Shown piece by piece: positions 1-8,695 of a stretch of DNA of 53,941 nucleotides (its first letter is position 1; each line of letters starts with the position of its first letter). The DNA is from [Clostridium] symbiosum (lineage in GTDB: Bacteria; Bacillota; Clostridia; Lachnospirales; Lachnospiraceae). The stretch covers positions 1 through 53,941 of the forward strand of contig JAETSN010000025.1 in assembly GCA_021769625.1 (NCBI GenBank). The letters run 5' to 3'. The notes below the pieces were generated by a model, which saw only the letters and a program-made list of their open reading frames with translations, was not told the origin of the DNA and ran no database searches. Made by a program: the position numbers and the translations under genes.

Positions 1-24
1 TCTCCATTTCGTTTTAGTGAAATA

Positions 25-44
25 CCCCGCAGCAAGCTACGGGG
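25..44. repeat. GC-rich hairpin at window start
   Basis: A CCCCG stem base pairs with CGGGG, with an inner AGC/GCT pair around an AA turn. It lies about 80 bases beyond the terminator of the sensor kinase gene. Read on the minus strand the hairpin is followed by TATTTCACT, so it could be a weak terminator; it also resembles the short GC hairpins that recur between genes of gut Clostridia. No gene is visible in the first 279 bases; they hold this hairpin, a dispersed repeat and a terminator-like repeat. Confidence 0.4.
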
Positions 45-81
45 CATCATAGCTTGAAAACGCAGCAGTCGCCAAATGCTC

Positions 82-118
82 GTGCAAGCACGGCACTTGG
101 CTCGTTGCTCGCGGAAAT
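82..118 (+). repeat. Dispersed intergenic repeat, copy A
   Basis: This ~37-base stretch begins GTGCAAGCACGGCAC and ends TTGCTCGCGGAAAT. It matches a copy at 12891-12928 in the same orientation, a copy at 8581-8619 in the opposite orientation and a fragment at 42462-42478. All copies lie between genes. The core contains the self-complementary GTGC..GCAC and TTGGCTCGTTGCTCGCGG. Function unknown. Confidence 0.6.
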
Positions 119-120
119 AA

Positions 121-195
121 AAAAAGAAGAGCCTCTTCATACAACACAATACAGTGCAGTGCAATACTAAAAAGCCCTTCTTAAAGACTGTTCTT
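121..195 (-). terminator. Probable terminator of the sensor kinase gene (repeat copy 1)
   Basis: On the minus strand AAGAAGGGCTTTTT at 173-186 pairs imperfectly with AAGAGGCTCTTCTT, and the second arm runs into TTTTTTTATTTCC, the form of an intrinsic terminator with a long loop. It lies about 85 bases past the kinase stop codon. A closely related sequence lies upstream of the same gene at 3451-3520, so the kinase gene is bracketed by two copies. Confidence 0.5.
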
Positions 196-279
196 TTTTA
201 TTTATTTTATATAGTATAATATAAGCAAACCATAAAAGCAGGCACCTGCCTTCAAGGCTTCAAGGGTACTCATCGCCTG

Positions 280-3200
280 CTACAGCAAAATCTCCTGCAG
301 TACCTCCTTCATCATCGAGATGTCGATCGGTTTTGCGATATGCCCGTTCATTCCTGCTTCCAAAGCTTCCTTCCTATCTTCATCAAAGGCATTGGCTGTC
401 ATAGCAATGATCGGTATATTGGCAATCTCAGGATTTTCCAGCGCCCTGATCTGCCGCGTGGCTTCATAGCCGTTCATGACCGGCATCTGTACATCCATCA
501 GAATCAAATCATACTGTCCAGCTTCTGCACGCTTCATCATCTCCACCGCCTCCACACCATCGCCGGCAACATCCAGAACAAAACCGGATTCCTGCAGAAT
601 CTCCACTGCAATCTCCTGATTCAGCTCATTGTCCTCCACCAACAGGATCTTCTTTCCCGCAAAGGAAACGGCTTCTTCCACCGGATTATCCTCCGTGTTC
701 TGCATCACAAAGGGCGCTTCCAGAATCTTTTTGAGCTCCGAAAGAAAAATCGGCTTCTCGCAAAACGCTGTGACGCCCGCTTCCCTCGCCTCCTGCTCGA
801 TGCTTGACCAGTCATGGGCAGTCAGGATGATAATCGGTTTCTCCACACCGATGATCCTGCGGATCCGTCTCACCACTTCCACGCCGTTCATATCCGGCAT
901 AAGCCAATCTATAATGTACACCGCATATTCATCCCCCTGTTCTGTGGCAAGCTGGACGCGCAGCACCGCCTCCTTGCCGGAGGTCGTCCAGTCCGGCCGC
1001 ATACCGATCACAGTAAGCATCTTGGTCACGCTGGAACAGGTATTGAAATCATCATCCGCCACGAGCACCCTGAGTCCATGCAGTTCAGGAATGACCTCCT
1101 GCCGTACCGGATCGGCACATGTTCTGAACCGTAAAGATACCGTAAAAGTAGTGCCTTTACCCTCCTCACTCTCAACAGTGATCGTTCCATTCATCATATC
1201 TACAATATTCTTGGTAATGACCATTCCCAGGCCGGTTCCCTGTATCCCGCTGACAGTGCTCGTCCTCTCCCGCTCAAAGGGTTCAAAAACATGTTCTAAG
1301 AACTCTTTACTCATACCGATACCGGTATCCCTGACCTGGAAATCATAGGAAGCCCATCCCTCAAGCGCATTTCCCTTCTGTACGATACGAACGCCCACAA
1401 AACCACCGGGTTTGGTGAATTTCATCGCATTGCTCAACAGATTCAGAAGCACCTGATTCAATCTGAGCTTATCACACATCACATGCTCGTTTACCACATC
1501 AGCCGTATCGATATAGAATTCAAGCTGCTTCGCTGTCACATCGGCCTGCACAATGGTCTTTAAATCATGCATGATCTCCGGCAGCGATGTTTCCTTTTCC
1601 TCGATCTTCACCTTACCGCTCTCAATACGGCTCATATCCAGAACGTCATTGATCAGGCTGAGCAGATGTTTGCTGGATGTGGTAATCTTCGCCAGATAAT
1701 CCTGTACTTTCGCTGTATCCCCAATATGTGCCGCCGCAAGAGAAGTAAATCCGATGATCGCGTTCATAGGCGTCCTGATATCATGGGACATATTGTTGAG
1801 GAATGTCGTCTTCGCACGGTTGGCATGCTGTGCCGCTACAAGTGCATTTTCCAGATCGATCTTCTGCGCCGCGAGCTGCTCCTCCATTTTCTTCTCGTCA
1901 TCAATATCCACAAAAAGCCCGGAGAAAGTAATCGGAGAGCCATCCGCACGTCTTGACAGCCTGCCGGCGGCATGAAACCAGCGCAGCCCCGCATGGCCTG
2001 TATACAGACGATACTCCACATCGTAGGTCTTTTCACCGGCAAAATCCCTGACCGTATCCCAATATTCCTTAACTATCCGCTCTTTATCTTCCTCATACAG
2101 CAGATCCGTCCACGATTCGAGCCTGTTCGGAAATGCTTCCTCGCTTTCGTATCCTACCATTCTGCGGAACACATCTGACCATGTACAGGATATGATTTCC
2201 GCCTGTTCGTTGAAATCCATGCTCCAAAAACCGGAATTCATGGCGGAATGAATATTATCCATGGACATTTTTTCCTTTTCAATCTGGGCATAAGCCGCGC
2301 GGATTCTGTCCCCATCCGCTTTTTCCTGCTCCAGAGCAAGATTGGCATTTTCCCGCAGCTGCAATATAAACACAAAAAATACCGCGAACATTGCTGTTAT
2401 TGTAATAACAATCTGGATAACGCCACGGCGCAGCATACCGGAGCTGATAGAATTGATCTGTTCGATAATGACATTATTTCTGATGGAAACCGTCATCATC
2501 CAATCCGTCCCCTCCACCGGGATATAACACAGATTTTCCTGTGCGCCCATATAGCTGAAGGAGATCTGTCCCGACCTGCCGTTTGCAAAATCACTTTGCA
2601 GCTGTTCGTAACTGAAACCGTTATAAATATCCGCATTCCTCAGTTCAAGGAGAAAGTTCGCCCCAGCTTTCAGATTGCCGAAATCATTGTTCGTCAGATC
2701 CTCGCCGTTGCGGTGATACAGGCTCCAGTATGTCTCGTTGTAATTGGTCTGTGAAGTCAGTGCGCTTAACATTTCCTCCAAATCAATCTGAATAAAGCAG
2801 ACTTTCATTCTGCTGCCCTGAAATTCCACGCCCTCTACCGGAATCGCGAGTATCACCTGTTTTTGGGCATGATCTATATTCTTAGTGATAATCGCCCGTT
2901 CCGTCAACTCCTCGGACAGAAAATCATATTGATCGTAACCGGATGTCGCAGTGTATTCTGTATAAACAATGCCGTTCTCGTCCACCAGCGCAAATTTATT
3001 AAAACCGCAGAGCCTTTTGACCTTTCCGCAAAACTTTCTCAGCGTCTCCTGCGATTCCAGATCTGCATCGTCCATTATGGCGACCGCATTTTCCATGTAA
3101 GAGAACCTTGTATTCAGTTCTTCGGCCACTACCTGCGCTCTCCGGCCAGCAAGTTCCTCAAGATAGAACTCGCTGATCCTGTTCACCGCCTGACTCGTAC

Positions 3201-3342
3201 CGATTCTGGAGCTGTTTGATACCCAGATCGTCGTAACAAGAAGAAGCAATGCAATCATGATTCCTCCTGCTACGGCTTTTACCGTAGTCTGTTTTCTCTG
3301 TTTCTCATTAAAACTCATAAAATGTGATCGTTCCAACTCCAT
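280..3342 (-). CDS. Hybrid sensor histidine kinase with two receiver domains
   Basis: A 1020-residue membrane-bound phosphorelay protein. It has a membrane segment near residues 25-42, an extracytoplasmic region that looks like a dCache sensor (about 45-300), a second membrane segment near 305-327, and a PAS-like domain near 375-490 (YRLYTGHAGLRWFHAAGRLS). The HisKA H-box FLNNMSHDIRTPMNAIIGF lies near 510-530 with the phospho-accepting His. The HATPase_c domain shows DTGIGM and GTGLGM. Two REC domains follow, near 757-880 (ADDD; IIDWLMPDMNG) and 892-1015 (VEDN; LMDVQMPVMNG). There is no separate response regulator or DNA-binding output domain beside it, so the output probably goes to an Hpt protein or regulator elsewhere. 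The ATG at 3342 follows AAGGA with 7 bases of spacing; an ATG eight codons later is possible but has a poorer ribosome site. It stands alone between two terminator-like repeats. Stimulus unknown. Confidence 0.93.
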   Translation of the reverse strand: MELERSHFMSFNEKQRKQTTVKAVAGGIMIALLLLVTTIWVSNSSRIGTSQAVNRISEFYLEELAGRRAQVVAEELNTRFSYMENAVAIMDDADLESQETLRKFCGKVKRLCGFNKFALVDENGIVYTEYTATSGYDQYDFLSEELTERAIITKNIDHAQKQVILAIPVEGVEFQGSRMKVCFIQIDLEEMLSALTSQTNYNETYWSLYHRNGEDLTNNDFGNLKAGANFLLELRNADIYNGFSYEQLQSDFANGRSGQISFSYMGAQENLCYIPVEGTDWMMTVSIRNNVIIEQINSISSGMLRRGVIQIVITITAMFAVFFVFILQLRENANLALEQEKADGDRIRAAYAQIEKEKMSMDNIHSAMNSGFWSMDFNEQAEIISCTWSDVFRRMVGYESEEAFPNRLESWTDLLYEEDKERIVKEYWDTVRDFAGEKTYDVEYRLYTGHAGLRWFHAAGRLSRRADGSPITFSGLFVDIDDEKKMEEQLAAQKIDLENALVAAQHANRAKTTFLNNMSHDIRTPMNAIIGFTSLAAAHIGDTAKVQDYLAKITTSSKHLLSLINDVLDMSRIESGKVKIEEKETSLPEIMHDLKTIVQADVTAKQLEFYIDTADVVNEHVMCDKLRLNQVLLNLLSNAMKFTKPGGFVGVRIVQKGNALEGWASYDFQVRDTGIGMSKEFLEHVFEPFERERTSTVSGIQGTGLGMVITKNIVDMMNGTITVESEEGKGTTFTVSLRFRTCADPVRQEVIPELHGLRVLVADDDFNTCSSVTKMLTVIGMRPDWTTSGKEAVLRVQLATEQGDEYAVYIIDWLMPDMNGVEVVRRIRRIIGVEKPIIILTAHDWSSIEQEAREAGVTAFCEKPIFLSELKKILEAPFVMQNTEDNPVEEAVSFAGKKILLVEDNELNQEIAVEILQESGFVLDVAGDGVEAVEMMKRAEAGQYDLILMDVQMPVMNGYEATRQIRALENPEIANIPIIAMTANAFDEDRKEALEAGMNGHIAKPIDISMMKEVLQEILL

Positions 3343-3450
3343 CCCACCATCCTTAACTGATTCATGCAGAAAATGCCGTTTTTAAGGCAGCCTTCCGCAC
3401 TGATAAGATCGTACTCAATGCCATTTCTGGCAACTTCTTATTAGGCCACA

Positions 3451-3520
3451 AAAAAGAAGGGCTTTTTCATACAGCACAGTGCGATATCAAAAGCCTTTCT
3501 TAAGACTATTCTTTTATTTA
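3451..3520 (-). repeat. Terminator-like repeat, copy 2
   Basis: AAGAAGGGCTTTT at 3455-3467 pairs with AAAAGCCTTTCTT. On the minus strand the hairpin ends in CCCTTCTTTTTTG, as an intrinsic terminator would. Inside and around it the sequence matches the copy at 121-195 (CATACA.CACA, AGTGC, TTAAGACT.TTCTTTT). The 3343-3770 interval holds no gene I can support, only this element and the permease terminator at 3667-3695. Confidence 0.5.
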
Positions 3521-3666
3521 CGTTTTTACATAGCATAGCATAAATTCCTTACATATGCAACCCCACTTTGCCCCTATGTAGCACAGGTACAGACAGCCAT
3601 GATCCCGGCGATACCGCTGACAACCAGACGCCTCCCTACCCTTCCTCCATTCTTCCCCATCATAAA

Positions 3667-3695
3667 AGCCCCTCGCACATCCACTGCAAGGGGCT
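3667..3695 (-). terminator. Intrinsic terminator of the purine permease
   Basis: On the minus strand AGCCCCTTGC..GCGAGGGGCT forms a strong stem with 7 perfectly paired bases at its base, followed immediately by TTTTAT. It lies about 75 bases past the permease stop codon. Confidence 0.8.
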
Positions 3696-3770
3696 CTTCT
3701 GGTCTCCATCTCAGGATCATTCTCTATTTTGGGCAAAGTCCCTCATTTGGACTCTGCTGCACTGCCATCT

Positions 3771-5168
3771 TCAGTGTGTCACAAAGAACATCACCGCAAA
3801 CAGCACGCCGATCACCCATGTACCGGCTTTGATCTCTTTCGCTTTCCCGGTAAACAGGCTGATAAAAATATAAGAAATAATACCAAACGCAATACCATAG
3901 GAGATGTTGTAAGCCATCGGCATCATCGCCACCGTCAAAAATGCCGGAACAGCCGTATCCGCATTCAGCCAGTCGATATTTCTCACACAGTTCATCATCA
4001 GCACGCCGACATAGATCAGGGCCGCCGCTGTCGCGCAGCCCGGCACCAGCGCCGCGATCGGGCTGAAGAACATGGCGATAAAGAACAATGCGCCGGTCAC
4101 CATGGAAGAAAGGCCAGTCCTGCCGCCCTCCGCCACGCCCGCGGAGGATTCCACGAAAGTTGTAACGGTGGAAGTACCGCATACCGCGCCGCAGGTCGTC
4201 GCCACCGCGTCCGCCAGCATAGCCTTGTCCATATTGGGCACCTTGCCGTCCTTTGTCAGAAGGTCGCCTCTTGCGCAGGCGCCGTACAATGTTCCCAGCG
4301 TATCAAACATATCCACCAGACAGAAAGCCAGCGCTGTAGTGATCACCAGCACGATCAGCTCCGTGGAGGTATGTTCCGCCAGATATGCGGAAAAATCAAA
4401 ACCTTCCGTAAATACCTTGCCGAATGCCTGGGAACCGAAATCCGCAAAGGCCGTCAGCGGATTAAAGCTTAAGGACGCGCCAAATCCCTCATAAAACCCG
4501 GAAACCGTAAAGCCCAGAATATAATAAACCACCGCGCCGCCCAGAATGCCAAGCAGCACAGAACCCTTCACACCCCTTTTTGACATCACCGCGATCGCAA
4601 TCACGCTGCCCAAAGTCACAAGGATGGGCATAACGGAACCCCATGTGGCGGTGCCCGAAAATACGTTCAGGGATACCAGATTCACACAGGTTGCCGCATC
4701 ATTCACAATGATACCGGCATTTTGCAGGCCGATGAAAGCGATGAACAGTCCGATACCTGCCGGGATCGCCACCCTCACCTGATTCGGGATCGCCTCGAAG
4801 ATCTTTTCCCTGAGCCCTGTCACGGTCAGAATGATAAAGATGATGCCGTCCACCAGCACCAGTACCAGCGCGTTGGCATAGGTCAGGCCGAAGCCGAAAC
4901 ACACGGTGTAGACAAAAAATGCATTCAGGCCCATACCGGAAGCCTGCGCCAGCGGCAGATTGGCAAGCAGGCCGATCAGGATCGTACCGATCACAGCGGA
5001 AATCGCTGTTGCAACATAAATTGCGTTATAGGATACAGTACCCAGTTCGGCAAACATGCCGGCATTTACCATCAGGATATATGCCATTGCCATAAATGTG
5101 GTCAGACCCGCCAGTACTTCGGTCCTGACGGTGGAACCCTTTTCTTTCACTTTGAAGAAATTCTCCAT
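3771..5168 (-). CDS. NCS2 family (AzgA/PbuG-type) purine permease
   Basis: A 465-residue polytopic membrane protein that probably imports guanine/hypoxanthine by proton symport. The N terminus MENFFKVKEKGSTVRTEVLA, then GLTTFMAMAYILMVNAGMF, is typical of the COG2252 (AzgA, PbuG, PbuO) branch, and length and hydrophobic pattern fit 12-14 helices. QASGMGLNAFFVYTVCFGFG is the conserved substrate-region motif. The start is the ATG at 5168, after AAAGGAGGAGAAG. The substrate call is strengthened by the guanine-type riboswitch in its leader (5273-5335). It is monocistronic: its own promoter (5385-5413), riboswitch and terminator (3667-3695) enclose it. Confidence 0.93.
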   Translation of the reverse strand: MENFFKVKEKGSTVRTEVLAGLTTFMAMAYILMVNAGMFAELGTVSYNAIYVATAISAVIGTILIGLLANLPLAQASGMGLNAFFVYTVCFGFGLTYANALVLVLVDGIIFIILTVTGLREKIFEAIPNQVRVAIPAGIGLFIAFIGLQNAGIIVNDAATCVNLVSLNVFSGTATWGSVMPILVTLGSVIAIAVMSKRGVKGSVLLGILGGAVVYYILGFTVSGFYEGFGASLSFNPLTAFADFGSQAFGKVFTEGFDFSAYLAEHTSTELIVLVITTALAFCLVDMFDTLGTLYGACARGDLLTKDGKVPNMDKAMLADAVATTCGAVCGTSTVTTFVESSAGVAEGGRTGLSSMVTGALFFIAMFFSPIAALVPGCATAAALIYVGVLMMNCVRNIDWLNADTAVPAFLTVAMMPMAYNISYGIAFGIISYIFISLFTGKAKEIKAGTWVIGVLFAVMFFVTH

Positions 5169-5272
5169 ACTCTTTTCTTCTCCTCCTTTGGCATTTCGCC
5201 ATGTGTGAGGAAAAAGCTCATCGAAGCATATCGGGGAAAAGAGAACCTTCTTTTGTACTTTATCTTTCCTTC

Positions 5273-5335
5273 CGATAGTCAGATATTTACGGTATCTGGT
5301 AGAAACTCCGGAACCCTATCATCCGGATTATATCG
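5273..5335 (-). promoter_or_regulatory. Purine (guanine/hypoxanthine) riboswitch aptamer
   Basis: Reading the minus strand, P1 CGATA (left) pairs with TATCG (right). The conserved core TATAATCCGGATGATAGGG, the J2/3 segment GGAGTTTCTACCAGA and the L3-containing ACCGTAAATATCT follow in the standard order. The 3' junction is GACTA; the C at the specificity position points to guanine/hypoxanthine rather than adenine, which uses GATTA. The element sits 105 bases upstream of a purine permease. A classic terminator is not obvious between aptamer and start codon. A small TGGC-GAAAT-GCCA hairpin lies just before the Shine-Dalgarno sequence, so translational control is possible. Confidence 0.93.
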
Positions 5336-5384
5336 AAAAGCTATTTCCTGAGTTTATAAAAAATTTATAAATGTTACGTTCCTA

Positions 5385-5413
5385 AGTATAGCATGGTCGG
5401 AATATGTCCACAA
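5385..5413 (-). promoter_or_regulatory. Sigma-A promoter of the riboswitch-permease transcript
   Basis: The minus strand shows TTGTGG, a 17-base spacer and TATACT preceded by TGC (extended -10). It lies about 50 bases upstream of the aptamer, giving a start site near 5378. Confidence 0.6.
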
Positions 5414-5493
5414 CCGTCATATGTCACAAAGTTATGATAAAATCCACCCTTTTTCTTTCTGTAATTTCCGTAAATATTTTACTCTTTTAGACA

Positions 5494-7014
5494 TCAGATA
5501 ATGATACAGATCATCTTTCCGTTGCTCTCATTTACGATCCGCTGCATCGTATCCTGCAGTTTCAACTGGCACTCATCCCCCATCATGCCGATCTTTCCGT
5601 GAATGCCGTCCTGCACAAGCTGTTCTATGGTCTTGCCGAAAATATTGGTATCCCAGATCCCCTCTTCCGCCTGCCCTGCATCCTTGATGTACTCGATCAG
5701 ATCCTTCGCCTGCTCCTCCGTTCCCACGATCGGTGCGATCTCCGTCTCAATGTTGGCGCGGATCATGTGGATCGAAGGGCTTTCCGCCTTGATCTTCACG
5801 CCGTATTTATTGCCGTGCCGGATGATCTCGGGCTCCGCTAAGGAAATCTCCCCCTTCTCTGGCGCAACCACGCCGTACCCCTTTCTCCTGACCAGATCCA
5901 GCGCCTCCTCCACCTTCACGTACTCCCGCTTCATCGCCGCAAATTCTTTCAGGATCTGCATCAGCTGGAACTCGTTCTCCACTTTCTGTCCCATCATCTC
6001 GCTGAGCAGTTCGTAGTAGTAGCTCTCCTCCACCTCCAGCACGATCCGTATCGTACCGTCCGCAAGGGAGATCTGTTCTAACTTTACATTGTTGATATAA
6101 GGGCTCTCCAGGACAAGTTCCTGTTTCATAAACTGGTGCATGGTGCTCACGGATTTCATCATCTCCCGCACCGTCTCGATCAGGGACTGCTTCATCTCAT
6201 GGTCATGCGGCAGCATCTCCACCCATTTGGGCATATAAAACTCGATCTGGGATACCGGAAATTCGTAGAGGGCTTCCTGCAGGATCTGCTGCACATCCCC
6301 CTGTTTCATCTGCTCACAGTTGACCGGCAGCACCGCCACATGAAACTTCTCTTCCAGCTCCCTTGCCGTCAGCCTCGTATCCTCGCTGTAGGGCTTTGCG
6401 GAATTTAAAATGATCAGGAACGGCTTGCCCATCTGTTTCAGTTCCTGCACCGTCCGCTCTTCCGCCTCCCGGTATTCGTTCCTGCCAAACTCCCCGAAAC
6501 TGCCGTCGGAGAAGACCGCTATCCCGATGGTGGAATGGTCTTTGATGACCTTTTCCGTCCCGATCTCCGCCGCCTGGGTAAAGGGGATCTCCTCCTCGAA
6601 CCAGGGCGTCTTTACCATCCGCTCCACATCCTCTTCCAGCGCGCCCGCCGCCCCCGGGATCATGAAGCCGACGCAGTCCACCAACCGCACTTTCATATTA
6701 ATGCCGTCCTGCAGGGCGATCTCGGCCGCCTCCTGCGGGATAAATTTCGGCTCCGTGGTGGTGATGGTCTTTCCTGTGCCGCTCTGGGGCATCTCATCCA
6801 GCGCCCGCAGCTTTTCGTGCTCATTCTCCATGTAGGGCAGCACCAGCAGGTCCATAAACCGTTTGATAAACGTGGACTTTCCGGTCCTGACAGGCCCTAC
6901 CACCCCCAGATAGATCTCTCCGTCCGTCCGGAATTTGATATCCCGGTATAAGTTGAATTCTTTGTCATTCCCTGCGGTTTCTGCCGCCCCGCCCGCGGTA
7001 TTCAAATGTTCCAT
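5494..7014 (-). CDS. spoIVA: Stage IV sporulation protein A, coat-basement ATPase
   Basis: SpoIVA is an ATPase that polymerises on the outer forespore membrane and carries the spore coat. The 506-residue product has the P-loop GPVRTGKST near residues 40-48 behind the family signature DGEIYLGVVG, a Walker B-like VRLVDCVGFMIPGAAGA, and the conserved C terminus ending NGKMICIII that localises the protein. Length fits the family (about 490 residues). An upstream in-frame GTG at 7044 would add ten residues, but the ATG at 7014 has GGAGGGG seven bases before it and matches the usual N terminus, so I chose it. That ribosome site lies inside a 17-base inverted repeat (see 7020-7076). The gene is monocistronic. 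Expression is expected in the mother cell under sigma-E; a possible sigma-E-like promoter (TCATACA-N14-CATAAACT) lies just upstream. Confidence 0.96.
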   Translation of the reverse strand: MEHLNTAGGAAETAGNDKEFNLYRDIKFRTDGEIYLGVVGPVRTGKSTFIKRFMDLLVLPYMENEHEKLRALDEMPQSGTGKTITTTEPKFIPQEAAEIALQDGINMKVRLVDCVGFMIPGAAGALEEDVERMVKTPWFEEEIPFTQAAEIGTEKVIKDHSTIGIAVFSDGSFGEFGRNEYREAEERTVQELKQMGKPFLIILNSAKPYSEDTRLTARELEEKFHVAVLPVNCEQMKQGDVQQILQEALYEFPVSQIEFYMPKWVEMLPHDHEMKQSLIETVREMMKSVSTMHQFMKQELVLESPYINNVKLEQISLADGTIRIVLEVEESYYYELLSEMMGQKVENEFQLMQILKEFAAMKREYVKVEEALDLVRRKGYGVVAPEKGEISLAEPEIIRHGNKYGVKIKAESPSIHMIRANIETEIAPIVGTEEQAKDLIEYIKDAGQAEEGIWDTNIFGKTIEQLVQDGIHGKIGMMGDECQLKLQDTMQRIVNESNGKMICIII

Positions 7015-7019
7015 ACAAA

Positions 7020-7076
7020 ATCCCCTCCATAAACTGCTGTTCACTACATTATCTTGTAACAGTTTATGAAGGGGAT
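7020..7076 (-). promoter_or_regulatory. Inverted repeat containing the spoIVA ribosome site
   Basis: Bases 7020-7036 and 7060-7076 are complementary at 16 of 17 positions and enclose a 23-base loop. On the minus strand the second arm holds the GGAGGGG ribosome site of spoIVA. If transcription starts upstream of 7076 the ribosome site would be closed in a stable stem. If it starts from the sigma-E-like promoter whose -10 (CATAAACT) lies in the first arm, the stem cannot form and the repeat would act only as DNA. Confidence 0.55.
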
Positions 7077-7149
7077 AGTGCCTGTATGACTTACAAATTT
7101 TTCTATTTTCGTATTACCGTATAAAAACACAGACTGCTGGAACCATTGT

Positions 7150-7926
7150 TTAAAACTCGTAAATCCTGCCTTCTTCCTTTAATACCACAATATTTTTTAC
7201 TCCCGGCCTCGCCTTTAAATAGTCCCGGATGATCTCCGGCTGTTTCCAGAAGTGCATCGGAAACACCACATCCGCATCCGCCGTCTCCAAAAAGAGATCC
7301 ATCCCGCCAAAGGCAAAGGATTCCTGTCTCGGATCAAGAGGCACGAAAGCTATATCAAAATGCCGCCCCCGGATCCGCTCCATCTCCCGCCTGAAGTTCG
7401 CTTCCATATTGTTGTTGTGGGCTTTGGATTCCTCCGCCCACTTCCAGAGGTTTAGGTCGCCGGCATGGTAAAAACGGTATGTCCTGCCTTCCTCTGACAT
7501 GGTCACAAGATAAGCGACGCCGATATCCGTGGAGCGCAGCGTCTCGACCACCATCCGTTCTCCATACAACCGGTAGGTTTCGTGGGCCTTCACGGACAGC
7601 AGTTCATTTTCCGCGCTGACAAACTCCTGTGCCCGTCCTCTGCGGATATCTTTCGACAAAACGTAAGTGATCCTGCTCCCCGTAGCGCCTGAACGCACAC
7701 CGTCGCCTGCGGATACGCTGCCGCTTTTCCCTAAGGCGCCGCCCAGGCCGTCCTGCAGCGCAAATATCTCTTTATTATAGTGATCCTGATGGCTGTGGCT
7801 GACGAACACGGTCAGCTTTTTTTCCGGTAAAAACACCGGCAGCTTTCCGGTATAGTAATCAAAGAGCAGATAATGCTCCTTCGTCTCTGCCAGAAAGCCG
7901 CTGTGTCCTAAATAGGTTATTTTCAT
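7150..7926 (-). CDS. UlaG-like MBL-fold metallohydrolase
   Basis: A 258-residue cytoplasmic protein of the metallo-beta-lactamase fold, beginning MKITYLGHSGFL as UlaG-type members do. The metal-binding signature is HSHQDH near residues 44-49, with a second metal ligand region at FYHAGDLNLW (about 155-164) and VFPMHFWKQPE near the C terminus. No signal peptide. An RBS AAGGACTAAA precedes the ATG. It lies 42 bases downstream of the ECF S-component gene on the same strand, so the two may be cotranscribed. Substrate unknown: the fold covers sugar-lactone phosphate hydrolases and phosphodiesterases, and nothing here decides between them. Confidence 0.85.
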   Translation of the reverse strand: MKITYLGHSGFLAETKEHYLLFDYYTGKLPVFLPEKKLTVFVSHSHQDHYNKEIFALQDGLGGALGKSGSVSAGDGVRSGATGSRITYVLSKDIRRGRAQEFVSAENELLSVKAHETYRLYGERMVVETLRSTDIGVAYLVTMSEEGRTYRFYHAGDLNLWKWAEESKAHNNNMEANFRREMERIRGRHFDIAFVPLDPRQESFAFGGMDLFLETADADVVFPMHFWKQPEIIRDYLKARPGVKNIVVLKEEGRIYEF

Positions 7927-7968
7927 TTTAGTCCTTATTCCTGTATGACTGCTTTTACTGATCCTTCA

Positions 7969-8532
7969 TCAGCCTTCCTTTGTCAGGGAACCCTTCTTCG
8001 CCCTTGTCTTGCTGTAGGCAAAGAGCAGGATCGTGCCGATCACACCTGCGGAAACCGCATTGGAGATTGCCGCTACCCAGCCCTGTTTGAATACCAGTTC
8101 TACAGGCTCCGCGTAAACCACGATATCCAGCACCGGCGCAACAATGACCCATGCGATGATATTGGAAATGATCTGGTAGATATTGAAACGCACAACATCC
8201 TTTACGCCGAAAATTCCCTCTTCCACTTTCAGTTTCGGATAGACAAGCCCGATACCGAAGCACGCCAGCCCGCTGGCGATAACCCAGCTCCACCACGCGG
8301 AACCGTACTGCACGGAATCGGACAGCGCATGGCCGATAAACGCGATCAGGCCGCCGGCGATCGGTCCGAACAGCGCGCCGAAGAAAGCGCCGATCCCGTA
8401 TGCTGTCTGGATATCCGTCTCAGGAATGCCTGTCGGAACCTTCACGTACATAAACAGCAAGGTAAACAACGCCGCGCCAAGACCCGTCGCCACAATGGTC
8501 TTAGTCTTAAACTCAAACATTTTCTTTTGCAT
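7969..8532 (-). CDS. ECF transporter S component, UPF0397 type
   Basis: A 187-residue membrane protein with five or six helices. FKTKTIVATGLGAALFTLLF, GAFFGALFGPIAGGLIAFIG, and HALSDSVQYGSAWWSWVI are signatures of UPF0397 S components, which bind a vitamin-like substrate and dock on an energy-coupling module. No EcfA, EcfA' or EcfT gene lies in the window, so it presumably uses a shared module encoded elsewhere (group II ECF). The substrate is not evident from the sequence. The ATG at 8532 follows AAGGAGGAGATATAAG. The gene has a 150-base structured leader and its own promoter (8689-8717), and probably runs on into the UlaG-like gene. Confidence 0.88.
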   Translation of the reverse strand: MQKKMFEFKTKTIVATGLGAALFTLLFMYVKVPTGIPETDIQTAYGIGAFFGALFGPIAGGLIAFIGHALSDSVQYGSAWWSWVIASGLACFGIGLVYPKLKVEEGIFGVKDVVRFNIYQIISNIIAWVIVAPVLDIVVYAEPVELVFKQGWVAAISNAVSAGVIGTILLFAYSKTRAKKGSLTKEG

Positions 8533-8695
8533 CTTATATCTCCTCCTTCGTCTGCGGTATTATTCCGCAGCAAACTCTTTACTTCCGCGGACAGCGAGCC
8601 AGACAGACGTACCTGCACGTATATCGGCGGCTGCCGCGAAGATGAAATATCCGCCTGCCTCTGCGGGATATTTCAATTCACCAACAAAAGAGTAC
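8533..8695 (-). promoter_or_regulatory. Structured leader of the ECF S-component gene
   Basis: The leader carries a strong hairpin formed by 8644-8654 and 8663-8674 (GAAATATCC..GGATATTTC). A copy of the dispersed intergenic repeat follows (8581-8619). Last comes a second hairpin, CTGCGG-AATAATA-CCGCAG, directly before the AAGGAGGAG ribosome site. Such structure suggests regulation, but it matches no riboswitch class I can recognise by eye. Confidence 0.45.
8581..8619 (-). repeat. Dispersed intergenic repeat, copy C (inverted)
   Basis: ACTTCCGCGGACAGCGAGCC followed by AGACAGACGTACCTGCACG is the reverse complement counterpart of the copies at 82-118 and 12891-12928. It lies in the leader of the S-component gene. 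Confidence 0.5.

Noticed and set aside
3518-3736. 72-codon minus-strand frame after the purine permease
   Set aside because: It contains the permease terminator and has no ribosome site or plausible protein features.
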